This document shows positions 1 to 7,856 of a stretch of DNA of 64,000 nucleotides, piece by piece. Each line of letters opens with the position of its first letter. Positions within the stretch are counted from its first letter, which is position 1. The stretch spans positions 248,001 through 312,000 of the forward strand of contig NZ_BSNY01000047.1 in assembly GCF_030160235.1 (NCBI RefSeq). The letters run 5' to 3'. The notes under the pieces are model-generated. The model saw only the letters and a list, made by a program, of their open reading frames with translations. It was not told the origin of the DNA and did not search any database. The position numbers and the translations under genes were made by a program. The DNA comes from Mesorhizobium huakuii (GTDB lineage Bacteria; Pseudomonadota; Alphaproteobacteria; Rhizobiales; Rhizobiaceae).

Positions 1-1205
1 TCGAAACGCTGCAGCTGGCCGAATTTCCCTTCCTGTTCTGGCTGCGCGTCCACACCGATGCCGGTCTCATCGGCACCGGCGAGACATTCTGGGCGCCGGG
101 GCCGGTTGCCGCCTACATCCACGACAATGTCGCGTCCTATCTCCTGGGCAAGGATCCGCGCGACATCGAGCTGCATGACCGCACGCTGGGCAGCGTCTAT
201 GTCGGCGCGCGCGATTCCGGCGCCGAGGTGCGCGGCAATTCCGCCGTCAACATCGCGCTGTGGGATATCTATGGCCAGGCGCTCGACGAGCCGGTCTGGC
301 GGCTGCTTGGTGGGCGCACCCACAGAGACGTGCCCATCTACAACACGTGCGCCGGCTACAAACACGTCCGCGCCACCAAGAAGAACGCCCTTTTCGAGCG
401 CGGCGAGGACTGGTCGCTCAAAGCAGGCGATTCGAACGAGGGCCCGTACGAGGACCTGCTCGCCTGGCGCTACAACGCCGGCGATCTCGCCAAAAGCCTG
501 AAATCCGAAGGCATCGGCGCGATGAAGATCTGGCCGTTCGACATCGCCGCGGAAGCGTCGAACGGCACCCGCATTTCGCTGCCCGATCTCGACAAGGCGC
601 TGGAGCCTTTCCAGAAAATCCGCGACGCCTGCGGTCGCGACATGGAAATCATGGTCGAGCTGCACGGCCTATGGACCTTGCCGCCAGTGCTGCGCATCGC
701 CGAGGCGTTGAAAGCCTATGACGTCGCCTGGCTGGAGGAGCCGATCCGCTACAACGAGCTCGATGCCATGGCCGAGCTTGCCCGCCACACCTCCATTCCG
801 ATCGCCGCCAGCGAGCGGCTGGCTTCGCGGCAGATGTTCAAGCAACTGATCGACAAGCGCGCCGCTTCAGTGATCATGATCGATCTCGCCTGGTGCGGCG
901 GCCTCTCCGAAGCGCGCAAGATCGCCAACATGGCCGAGGCCAGCGAACTGCCGGTCACCTTGCACGATTGCACCGGGCCGATCGTCTATGCCGCCAGTTG
1001 CGCGCTGTCCGCGACCTTGCCGACCGTCAATTACCAGGAGGCGGTGCGCGCCTATTTCACCGGCTGGTACACCGAAATCGTCGCCGACATTCCGCCGGTC
1101 AAGGACGGTCACGTCGCGCCGCTCGAAGGGCCGGGACTGGGTCTCAGCCTGCGGCCGGAGCTGTTTCAGCGGCCTGACGCGACCGTTCGGATCACCAGAA
1201 TCTAG
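1..1205 (+). CDS. Enolase-superfamily sugar-acid dehydratase, 5' partial (MR/MLE type)
   Basis: The gene runs in from the left edge; its codons start at position 3 and its N-terminus is missing. About 400 codons remain. The N-terminal capping domain (EFPFLFWLRVHTDAG) is followed by the TIM barrel. Visible barrel signatures are the strand-2 lysine in GAMKIWPFD, VELHGLW at strand 3, WLEEPI at strand 4, ASERL at strand 5, and LHDCTGP near the C-terminus, which carries the usual His. Such enzymes take the alpha proton of a sugar acid and eliminate water to give a 2-keto-3-deoxy acid. The substrate cannot be read from sequence. The gene ends 131 bases before a 2-oxoacid dehydrogenase operon, and an SMP-30 lactonase lies downstream, which suits an oxidative non-phosphorylating sugar pathway (inference). 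Confidence 0.88.
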   Translation, partial: ETLQLAEFPFLFWLRVHTDAGLIGTGETFWAPGPVAAYIHDNVASYLLGKDPRDIELHDRTLGSVYVGARDSGAEVRGNSAVNIALWDIYGQALDEPVWRLLGGRTHRDVPIYNTCAGYKHVRATKKNALFERGEDWSLKAGDSNEGPYEDLLAWRYNAGDLAKSLKSEGIGAMKIWPFDIAAEASNGTRISLPDLDKALEPFQKIRDACGRDMEIMVELHGLWTLPPVLRIAEALKAYDVAWLEEPIRYNELDAMAELARHTSIPIAASERLASRQMFKQLIDKRAASVIMIDLAWCGGLSEARKIANMAEASELPVTLHDCTGPIVYAASCALSATLPTVNYQEAVRAYFTGWYTEIVADIPPVKDGHVAPLEGPGLGLSLRPELFQRPDATVRITRI

Positions 1206-1240
1206 CCGTCGCACGGCTCCATCCGAAGCCAGTAGACATT

Positions 1241-1253
1241 ATGCTATTATAAT
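1241..1253. promoter_or_regulatory. Candidate GntR operator, site 1 (upstream of the E1 fusion gene)
   Basis: The 13-mer ATGCTATTATAAT lies about 85 bases before the E1 start. Its exact reverse complement recurs at 6400-6412, and a 10-base core (GCTATTATAA) recurs at 5535-5544. The inner ATTATAAT is self-complementary and contains a perfect -10 box (TATAAT, 1248-1253), so an operator overlapping the promoter is likely. A plain -10 element alone would explain only the inner six bases. Confidence 0.5.
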
Positions 1254-1336
1254 CTATGATGCGCCGAAGCGGGCGGCCAACAAGCTCGCCGCCGGTGCCC
1301 TGCCGCCCGGCGTCGGACGCATTCAGGGAGGCTTTG

Positions 1337-3727
1337 GTGGCAATGTCTGCGGCGCGCGCACGCGACGATTTCAAGGGCGCTCCAAACCTGCCCGATCCGA
1401 AGATCCTGCTCGATCTGTTCGAACGCATGGTGCTGTTGCGCCGCTTCGAAAGCACCGCCCAGATCGCCTGCCGCAAGGGCGAAACGCCCGGCTTCCTGCA
1501 TCTCTATATTGGCGAGGAGGCGACGGGCGTCGGCGTCTGCGCGCATCTGCGGCCAACCGACTGGGTGACATCGACCCATCGCGGCCACGGTCACGCGCTG
1601 GCCAAGGGCGCCAATCCCGGCCGCGTGATGGCCGAACTGTTCGGCAAGGCTGACGGCATTTGCGGCGGCCGTGGCGGCACCATGCATCTCTACGACCGCT
1701 CGGTCGGCCTGTTCGGCACCAACGGCATCGTCGCCGCCGGCATAGGCCATGCCGTCGGCATCGGCATGGGTGCGCGCCAGCAGGGCCGCGACGACATCGG
1801 CGTCGCCTTTTTCGGCGATGGCGCCGCCAATCATGGCGGCTTCCACGAGGCGCTCAACTTCGCCGCCGTGCAGCGGGCGCCGGCGGTCTTCATCTGCGAG
1901 AACAACCTCTACGCAACGGCGACGCCGCTGAAGTCGATCACGCTCAATCCCGAGATCGCCACCAAGGCATCGTCCTACGGCATGCCTGGGGTCGCGGTCG
2001 ACGGCAATGACGTCTTTGCCGTCTGGCTAGCCATGAAGGAGGCCACCGAGCGCGCCCGTTCCGGCAAGGGGCCAACGCTGATCGAGGCAAAGACCTACCG
2101 CACCGTCGGTCACCATGAGGGCGATCCGGTCATCGGCACTTACCGCACGCAGGAAGAACTCGACGCCTGGATCAAGCGCGATCCGATCGACATGTTCCGC
2201 AAGAAACTGATCGAGGACTATCGTATTGCCGATGCGGAGGCGCTCGCGGCAATAGAGGCGCGGATCGAGAAGGTGGTCGAGGAGGCGCTGAACTTCGCCC
2301 GCAACTCGCCCGAGCCCGATCCGGCGACGGTGCGCCTGCATGTCTTTGCCGATCCGATCAATCCGCCGGCCGCTCTACAGCCGCGCGCCGTCGGCGAAAC
2401 CAAGACACAAGGATGGCTGGAGGCGGTGCGCGACGGCCTCGCCGAGGAAATGCGCGCCAATCCAGCGATCCTCTATTTCGGCGAAGGCACCGGCGAGCGC
2501 GGCGGCAGTTTCGCCCACACCAAGAACCTCTGGCAGGAATTCGGCGCCGAGCGCATGGTCGACACGCCGATCTCCGAACAGGGCTTTACCGCCGCCGCCG
2601 TCGGCGCCTCGGCCACGGGCGCGCGCACCGTTTCGGACCTGATGTTCGCCGACTTCGCGTTTGAGACCGCCGGCCAGATCTTCCTGCAGGCGGCCAAGCT
2701 GCGCTACATGACCAGCGGCCTGATGAGCGCGCCGATGGTGGTGCGCGCCGGCGCCGGCGCGCTGCGCAGCTCCGGCCCGCATCACAGCGGCATCTATCAT
2801 CCGGTCTTCGCCCACATGCCCGGCCTCATCGTCTGCGTGCCGTCGACCCCGGCCGATGCCAAGGGCCTGATGAAGACCGCGCTCAGGGCCGGCGATCCCG
2901 TCATCATGCTGGAGCCCAAGGCATTGTTTGCCTCGAAGGGTGAGGTGCCGGTCGGCGAGCATTTTGTGCCCTTCGGCGTCGCGCGCATTGCGCGGGCCGG
3001 CGCCGACATCACAATCGTCGCCGCCGGCCAGATGGTGCAGCGCGCGCTGGAAGCCGCCGAGGCCCTGGCTGGCGAAGGCATCGAGGCGGAGGTGATCGAT
3101 CCCCGCACCATCATGCCGCTCGACATCGACACCATCGTCGCCAGTGTCAGGAAAACCCATCGCCTGCTCATCGTCGACGAAGCCTGGGCTATGTGCGGCC
3201 TCGGCGGCGAGATCGCCCAGGCCATCAACGAGCTCGCCTTCGACGAGCTCGACGCCCCGCCTGGTCGGCTGCACACCGCGCCGACCTCGCATCCCTTCGC
3301 CCCGGTGCTGGAGCGCGCCATGCTGGTCGACACGGCGCGCATCGCCCAGGGCGTGCGTGACGTAATCGCTGGCAAGCCGCCGGTGCCGGACCATTGGTAT
3401 ACGGTTGGTTTGAAGAGTGCTGCGCCGGCTAAATCGGTGCCTGTTCCAGCCAAGGCGGTGCCGGCTGCACCACAGGCCCCCGCTGCCGGCGATGACGAGC
3501 CGATCACAATGCCGTTCGGCGATCTCACCGTCAGCGAAGGCACTGTCGTCAAATGGCTGAAGGCGGTTGGCGACGCGGTCAAGCAGGGCGAGCTGATCGC
3601 CGAGATCGAGACCGACAAGGCCGTGGTCGAGATCGAGGCGCCGTTCAGTGGCACGCTCAGCGCCATCGATCAACCGGTCGGCGCCATGGTGCCGATGGGC
3701 GGCCGCATCGGCGGCATCAAGAAGTAA
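1337..3727 (+). CDS. Fused 2-oxoacid dehydrogenase E1 (alpha-beta) with C-terminal lipoyl domain
   Basis: This protein of about 796 residues combines three parts normally found on separate chains. Residues 20-340 are E1-alpha, with the thiamine diphosphate motif running from GDG (160-162) to NN (189-190). Residues 355-690 are E1-beta (GWLEAVRDGL, EGTGERGG, the transketolase-like central and C-terminal domains). A Pro/Ala linker leads to a lipoyl domain (about 720-796) with ETDKAVVEIEAP, whose Lys near 761 would carry lipoate. It should decarboxylate a 2-oxo acid and pass the acyl group to its own lipoyl arm. The GTG at 1337 is chosen because GGGAGG sits 5 bases upstream; an ATG at 1343 is the alternative. 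A 2-hydroxyacid dehydrogenase and a lipoyl-less E2 follow. The family resembles acetoin and branched-chain dehydrogenases, but the substrate is unknown. Confidence 0.85.
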   Translation: MAMSAARARDDFKGAPNLPDPKILLDLFERMVLLRRFESTAQIACRKGETPGFLHLYIGEEATGVGVCAHLRPTDWVTSTHRGHGHALAKGANPGRVMAELFGKADGICGGRGGTMHLYDRSVGLFGTNGIVAAGIGHAVGIGMGARQQGRDDIGVAFFGDGAANHGGFHEALNFAAVQRAPAVFICENNLYATATPLKSITLNPEIATKASSYGMPGVAVDGNDVFAVWLAMKEATERARSGKGPTLIEAKTYRTVGHHEGDPVIGTYRTQEELDAWIKRDPIDMFRKKLIEDYRIADAEALAAIEARIEKVVEEALNFARNSPEPDPATVRLHVFADPINPPAALQPRAVGETKTQGWLEAVRDGLAEEMRANPAILYFGEGTGERGGSFAHTKNLWQEFGAERMVDTPISEQGFTAAAVGASATGARTVSDLMFADFAFETAGQIFLQAAKLRYMTSGLMSAPMVVRAGAGALRSSGPHHSGIYHPVFAHMPGLIVCVPSTPADAKGLMKTALRAGDPVIMLEPKALFASKGEVPVGEHFVPFGVARIARAGADITIVAAGQMVQRALEAAEALAGEGIEAEVIDPRTIMPLDIDTIVASVRKTHRLLIVDEAWAMCGLGGEIAQAINELAFDELDAPPGRLHTAPTSHPFAPVLERAMLVDTARIAQGVRDVIAGKPPVPDHWYTVGLKSAAPAKSVPVPAKAVPAAPQAPAAGDDEPITMPFGDLTVSEGTVVKWLKAVGDAVKQGELIAEIETDKAVVEIEAPFSGTLSAIDQPVGAMVPMGGRIGGIKK

Positions 3728-3758
3728 TCCCCATACCGAAGAAATCCGAAGGACTGGC

Positions 3759-4769
3759 ATGAAGATCCTGTGCGCCAACTGGCAAGCCGCCGACGAGGCC
3801 GAACTCGAGCGGCAGCATTATCCCGACATCGAATTCATCCTCGCCCGCTCGACCAACGACAAGGCCGCGGCACTCGATCCGGCCGTCTGCGAAACAGTCG
3901 ATGCCATCATCAACTATTCGCCGACCCACAATGTCGCCGCCGCGCCATCGGCTTTTCCAAAGGCCAGGATCGCCGTGCGCTCCGGCGTCGGCTTCGACAA
4001 TATCGACACGGCAGGCTGGGGCGCGCGGAAAATTCCGGCCTGCAACGTGCCGGACTATGGCACCACCGAGGTCGCCGACCACGCCATCGGCCTGATGCTG
4101 GCGCTGACGCGCGGCACCTCGGCCTATGGTGTGGCGCTTTCCGGCCATGGCGCCGAAGGCTGGCATTTTTCCAAGGCGCCGCTGGTGCGCCGGCACAAGG
4201 GTGCCACCTTCGGCATTGTCGGTCTCGGCCGCATCGGGCTTGCCACGGCGCGTCGCGCTGCTGCCTTCGACATGAAGGTGGTGTTTTATGACCCGCATCT
4301 TCTGTCCGGGGTCGATTTGTCGACCGGCTACGAACGCGTCCATTCGCTCGGTGAATTCATGGGGCGATCGGATGTCGTCAGCGTCCACACGCCGCTCAGC
4401 GAAGAAACCCGCAAGCTGCTCGGCGCCGCAGCCTTCGCCGCCGCCAAGCCCGGCCTTGTGCTCATCAACACCGCGCGCGGTCCGATCGTCGATCTCGACG
4501 CGCTCGAAGCGGCGATGCGCGAGGGCACCGTCGCCGGCGCCGGCCTCGACGTGTTGCCGAACGAGCCTGGCGACCTCGATCATCCGCTGCTCGCCGCCTG
4601 GCGCGCCGGAGAATCTTGGATCGCCAATCGGCTGATCGTCACACCGCACGCCGCCTTCTACAGCCCGGCATCGATGCGCGACCTCCGGCTGAAATCGATC
4701 GAGGTGGTGCATGCCTATCTCGCCGAGGGACGGCTGACCAACTGCGTCAATTCAGAGTTCCTGAAATGA
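3759..4769 (+). CDS. D-isomer-specific 2-hydroxyacid dehydrogenase
   Basis: This NAD-dependent dehydrogenase of 336 residues interconverts a 2-hydroxy acid and a 2-oxo acid. The nucleotide-binding fold has GIVGLGRIG near residues 152-160. The catalytic Arg is in NTARGP, followed by the Glu region (LDVLPNEP) and the catalytic His in TPHAAFYS. It is closest in style to phosphoglycerate-dehydrogenase-like and CtBP-like members; no ACT domain is present. The ATG at 3759 follows GAAGGA. Its stop overlaps the start of the next gene (ATGA), so it is co-transcribed with the E1 fusion and the E2-like gene. It may feed or drain the 2-oxo acid used by that complex (inference). Confidence 0.85.
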   Translation: MKILCANWQAADEAELERQHYPDIEFILARSTNDKAAALDPAVCETVDAIINYSPTHNVAAAPSAFPKARIAVRSGVGFDNIDTAGWGARKIPACNVPDYGTTEVADHAIGLMLALTRGTSAYGVALSGHGAEGWHFSKAPLVRRHKGATFGIVGLGRIGLATARRAAAFDMKVVFYDPHLLSGVDLSTGYERVHSLGEFMGRSDVVSVHTPLSEETRKLLGAAAFAAAKPGLVLINTARGPIVDLDALEAAMREGTVAGAGLDVLPNEPGDLDHPLLAAWRAGESWIANRLIVTPHAAFYSPASMRDLRLKSIEVVHAYLAEGRLTNCVNSEFLK

Positions 4770-5490
4770 ATGCCGCCGTTGCACAGGCAAGGCGTCTTGC
4801 GGCTTCGCCCTATGCGCGCCGGCTGGCGCGCGAGCGTTCCCTGCCGCTCGAGACGCTTCGCGGCGGCGGCCCCGGCGGACGCATCCTGGCAGCGGATGTC
4901 CTGAGCTTCATTCCGGTTGCCGCACCGGTCGTTTCGCCGGATATCGCCGCCCCTGCGGCGGCGCCGTTGATCGCCGCGTTCCGGATCGCCGCCTTTCCAC
5001 CTCCGTTGCGCTTAGCGCGCTGCAAGACCTGCTGGCGGCGCTTGAGAGCTCGGGACATGTGTTCGCTCTCGACGACGTGCTGCTGCGTGCCGCCGGTCGA
5101 GCACTTGCCGAGATGCCGGAGGCAGCCAGGTTTGGCGCTTCCGTGGCGCTGGAGCTGGCAGGCCGGCAAACCGTGTTCGCGGCGATTCCCGAAATGCCCC
5201 TGACATCGCTGCGCGCAATGCGGCTTGCGGCATTGGCCGGCAGCCATGATGAGACGGAAACTCCAGCTTCCCTGTCCCTGCGGCTGGTGCCGGCGAGCGA
5301 CATCCGGCCGGTGATGACGCCGCTTCTGCCGGGCCGCGCCATGCGCCTGACCGTCTCGCCCGACACGCCGGGCGACCATGCCGAATGCCTGCTGACGCTG
5401 GATGCGGCAAGTGTTGACGAGGCCACCGCTGCCACATGGCTAGCGACCCTGAAATCGGCGATCGAACAGCCGCTTCGGCTCTTTGTCTGA
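4766..5490 (+). pseudogene. Short E2-like protein (E3-binding plus degenerate acyltransferase domain), apparent frameshift
   Basis: The ATG at 4766 overlaps the preceding stop. The frame first encodes a peripheral-subunit-binding domain (ASPYARRLARE...GGGPGGRILAADV, residues about 12-45) with no lipoyl domain before it. At 4994-4996 the recognisable protein moves to another frame: inserting one T in TTTCC gives AAFSTSVALSALQDLLAALESSG, which joins smoothly to the downstream frame (GHVFALDDVLLRAAGRALAEMPEAA, ending at 5490). The joined product would have about 241 residues. The C-terminus aligns with the end of E2 acyltransferases (LTVSP...LKSAIEQPLRL), but the HRVVDG catalytic box is replaced by ASVDEA. 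It may be a structural core or E3 tether rather than an enzyme. A sequencing error or a genuine recent pseudogene are both possible. Confidence 0.72.
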
Positions 5491-5532
5491 GGCGATTGAT
5501 CGTCCACAGCCTTGCCTAGCCTCGGGCGCGGG

Positions 5533-5550
5533 AAGCTATTATAAAAGCTT
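5533..5550. promoter_or_regulatory. Candidate GntR operator, site 2 (autoregulatory)
   Basis: AAGCTATTATAAAAGCTT is a near-perfect 18-base palindrome; only one base pair fails to match. It lies 22 bases before the GntR start codon. Its GCTATTATAA core is shared with the site at 1241-1253 and, inverted, with 6400-6412. Negative autoregulation is the natural reading. Confidence 0.55.
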
Positions 5551-5572
5551 CGACACAGGCGCGACGAGGCAC

Positions 5573-6337
5573 ATGGACCACCCTACCATAGACAGTCTTC
5601 CCAGACGCACGCTCGGCCGCGCCAACGGGCCGCTTTACCGCCAGCTCGCCGACATCCTGCGCGAGCCGATCGGCAACGGCACCTTCCCCGTCGGCGGCGA
5701 ACTGCCGAAGGAAGCGACCATCGCCGAGCATTTCGGCGTCAGCCTGATCACGGTTCGCCAGGCGCTGCGCGATCTCGAGGCCGACGGGCTGATCCGCAAG
5801 CGTTCGGCCAAGCCGGCCGTGGTCGCGGCGCGCAGCCCCTCGGTCAATCTGAGCTGGAAGTTCAAGAATTTCGCCGACATGGCGGCCTTCACCAAGGATG
5901 CGCAGCTGACGGTGAAATCCTATCGCAAGGAGGTTTCGCCCGTGCTCCAGCGCCATTTCGGCATGGGCAAGGACGAGGCCGGCTATTGCCTGCGCAGCGT
6001 CCTGTCGATCGGCGAACAGCGCAAGGCGCAGATCACCACCTATTTCCCGCCCGACATCGGCGCGCGCTTGAAGCGGGAGGATTTTTCCGACGTGCTGATC
6101 TTCCGTTCGGTGCAGAAACATCTCGGCCTTCGGCTCGACGTGGCGCATGTCACGGTGCGCGCCGAGATCGCCGACGAGGCGGTTGCCGCCGACCTTGGCA
6201 TCACGCTCGGCAGCCCGGTGCTGACGGTGGAGATGCTCTACCAGTCGGCGGACCAGCGCAGCATCGAATTCTCCGTCGCCCGCCACCCCGCAGATATTTT
6301 CAGCATCACCTACGACGCCCCGAACGACCTGTCCTGA
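5573..6337 (+). CDS. GntR-family transcriptional regulator (HutC/UTRA type)
   Basis: This regulator has 254 residues. A GntR winged helix-turn-helix spans about 17-85 (PLYRQLADILREPI...PKEATIAEHFGVSLITVRQALRDLEADGLIRKR). A UTRA-type ligand-binding domain spans about 95-250 and ends IEFSVARHPADIFSITYD, the usual closing strand. It lies between the dehydrogenase operon and the transporter operon, both on the same strand. The shared AT-rich motif at 1241, 5533 and 6400 makes it the likely local controller of both. The effector is probably a sugar acid or pathway intermediate (inference). The ATG at 5573 was chosen because it precedes the conserved DNA-binding domain with little extra sequence. 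Confidence 0.9.
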   Translation: MDHPTIDSLPRRTLGRANGPLYRQLADILREPIGNGTFPVGGELPKEATIAEHFGVSLITVRQALRDLEADGLIRKRSAKPAVVAARSPSVNLSWKFKNFADMAAFTKDAQLTVKSYRKEVSPVLQRHFGMGKDEAGYCLRSVLSIGEQRKAQITTYFPPDIGARLKREDFSDVLIFRSVQKHLGLRLDVAHVTVRAEIADEAVAADLGITLGSPVLTVEMLYQSADQRSIEFSVARHPADIFSITYDAPNDLS

Positions 6338-6399
6338 CCCCGGTAGGCGGCATAGGCGTCCGCCGAATTGCAGGCCGCGGCCATGGACATCCTTATAAA

Positions 6400-6412
6400 A
6401 TTATAATAGCAT
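6400..6412. promoter_or_regulatory. Candidate GntR operator, site 3 (upstream of ABC transporter operon)
   Basis: ATTATAATAGCAT is the exact reverse complement of the 13-mer at 1241-1253. It lies in the 290-base gap before the first binding-protein gene, about 215 bases from its start, which predicts a long 5' untranslated region. The gap also holds a small inverted repeat (CCACG, 6442-6446, with CGTGG, 6453-6457). I see no gene in it. Confidence 0.5.
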
Positions 6413-6627
6413 CATAGCTAGGGTGAAGGCTGCGCGGAGGACCACGATCCAACGTGGATGCGAAGCCCTGATCCGACGCTGAACATTTGGTGCATGTCAC
6501 TCAAGATGCGCAGCGGTTCTGGGGTGACGGCGTGCGCGCGAACAAGGTCTGTCGATAAGGGGGCTCGAAGGCATTCGAGAGGCGGTGACGTTCGCGCCGC
6601 AGACACCAAACACGGGAGGAGGAAATC

Positions 6628-7692
6628 ATGAAAGCAGGTGCATTCCTTGCCAGGCTTGCGGTGATCGCGACGGCCTTGCTGTCGATCGGTGCCGTACCGG
6701 CCAACGCGCAGGACAAGAAACCCTACACCATCTATCTCTCAAACAATTTCGTCGGCAATGATTGGCGCCAGCAGATGCTGCGCAGCGCCGAAATCGCGGT
6801 CAAGAAGCCGCCGCTTGCCGGTCGCGTCGACCTCAAGGTCGAGGTGGTCGAAACCACGGTCCAGGCGCAGATCAATTCCCTCAACAACATCATTCGCAAC
6901 AAGCCCGACGCCATCGTCATCGACGCGGGCTCCGGCGAAGCCCTCAACCCAACGATCCAGAAGGCTTGCGATGCTGGCATTTTGATCGTCGCCTTCGATC
7001 AGATCGTCAGCGCGCCCTGCGCCTACACGATGGAGTCCGACTGGGGGCGGGCGCCGCGCGTCGAGGCCGAGTGGCTGGTCAAGAAGCTCGGCGGCAAGGG
7101 CAAGATCCTCGTCGACCGCGGGCTTGCCGGCGCTCCAATCTCGGCCCAGCTGCAAGGTGGTTTCGAGGAAGTCATCAAGAAATATCCCGGCATCGAAGTG
7201 GTCGGTTATTTCAACGGCGACTATGCGCTGGGGCCGGAACAGGCCGGTGTCGCCAGCCTGCTGGCGGCGCACCCGCAAGTCGACGCCATCTTCGTCCAGG
7301 GCTACGGCGCCGGAGCGATCAAGGCGCTGCAGGATGCCGGGCGTCCGATCGTTCCCATCACCGGCAGTCCTTTCAACCTGACGACGACGACCTGTGTTCA
7401 GACCCAGGGCGCCCAGTGCATCCTTGCACCCAACCCTGCCTATCTGTCGGCTGAAGCCTTGAAGCTCGCGGTGGAGATCCTCGACGGCAAGAAGCCGGCG
7501 GAGAAGAAGATCCTGCTGCGCAATGCCTTCCTGACCACCGATCCGGTCCCATCGGAATTGTATCCGGATGCGACCATGCAGAAGATAGAGGTCGGCAAGA
7601 ATGCCTTTCCGGATATGGCACCGGGCCTGTTTCTTCCGGTTAGCCCGGATTGGGTCGAAATTACCCCGGCCGAGGCCGCCGGCTCGAAATGA
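6628..7692 (+). CDS. Ribose-type sugar ABC transporter substrate-binding protein, copy 1
   Basis: This periplasmic binding protein of 354 residues belongs to the type I fold (Peripla_BP_4). It starts with a Sec signal peptide (hydrophobic stretch about 8-22, cleavage after ANA). The mature part opens with KKPYTIYLSNNFVGNDWRQQM, the strand and helix that line the ligand cleft. The later segments GLAGAPISAQLQGG and FVQGYGAGAIKALQDAGRP are typical hinge and second-lobe regions. Start ATG 6628 follows GGGAGGAGG. A closely related copy lies directly downstream at 7857. Together with one ATPase and two permeases they form one importer, or two binding proteins sharing it. The ligand is unknown; the neighbouring lactonase and dehydratase suggest a sugar. 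Confidence 0.9.
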   Translation: MKAGAFLARLAVIATALLSIGAVPANAQDKKPYTIYLSNNFVGNDWRQQMLRSAEIAVKKPPLAGRVDLKVEVVETTVQAQINSLNNIIRNKPDAIVIDAGSGEALNPTIQKACDAGILIVAFDQIVSAPCAYTMESDWGRAPRVEAEWLVKKLGGKGKILVDRGLAGAPISAQLQGGFEEVIKKYPGIEVVGYFNGDYALGPEQAGVASLLAAHPQVDAIFVQGYGAGAIKALQDAGRPIVPITGSPFNLTTTTCVQTQGAQCILAPNPAYLSAEALKLAVEILDGKKPAEKKILLRNAFLTTDPVPSELYPDATMQKIEVGKNAFPDMAPGLFLPVSPDWVEITPAEAAGSK

Positions 7693-7754
7693 CGATGCCT
7701 GCCAACGGTGACCAAATGGCCGCTCCAGGCCTCTCCAACGCGCCTTGGCTTAAA

Positions 7755-7784
7755 TTGACAAGGCGCATTGGTACCGGTATCAAT
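7755..7784 (+). promoter_or_regulatory. Sigma70-like promoter overlapped by an 18-base palindromic operator
   Basis: TTGACA (7755-7760) and TATCAA (7778-7783) are separated by 17 bases. ATTGGTACCGGTATCAAT (7767-7784) is a palindrome with a single mismatched pair and a central CCGG, the style of LacI-family operators. It covers the spacer and the -10 box, so binding would repress. This gives the second binding-protein gene a promoter separate from the first. Confidence 0.6.
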
Positions 7785-7856
7785 TTACACGCAGCACCCA
7801 CCAAGATGGCGAAGTCCGTCACCGGCTGATGCAGGAAACACGAAGGAGGAGAGACC

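Noticed and set aside
2375-3778. Open frame opposite the E1-beta and lipoyl region
   Set aside because: The plus-strand protein has TPP and lipoyl motifs. The opposite frame is His/Gly/Arg-rich with none.
4991-5000. Programmed ribosomal frameshift in the E2-like gene
   Set aside because: No X-XXY-YYZ slippery site or downstream pseudoknot is evident. A one-base deletion or sequencing error explains it more simply.
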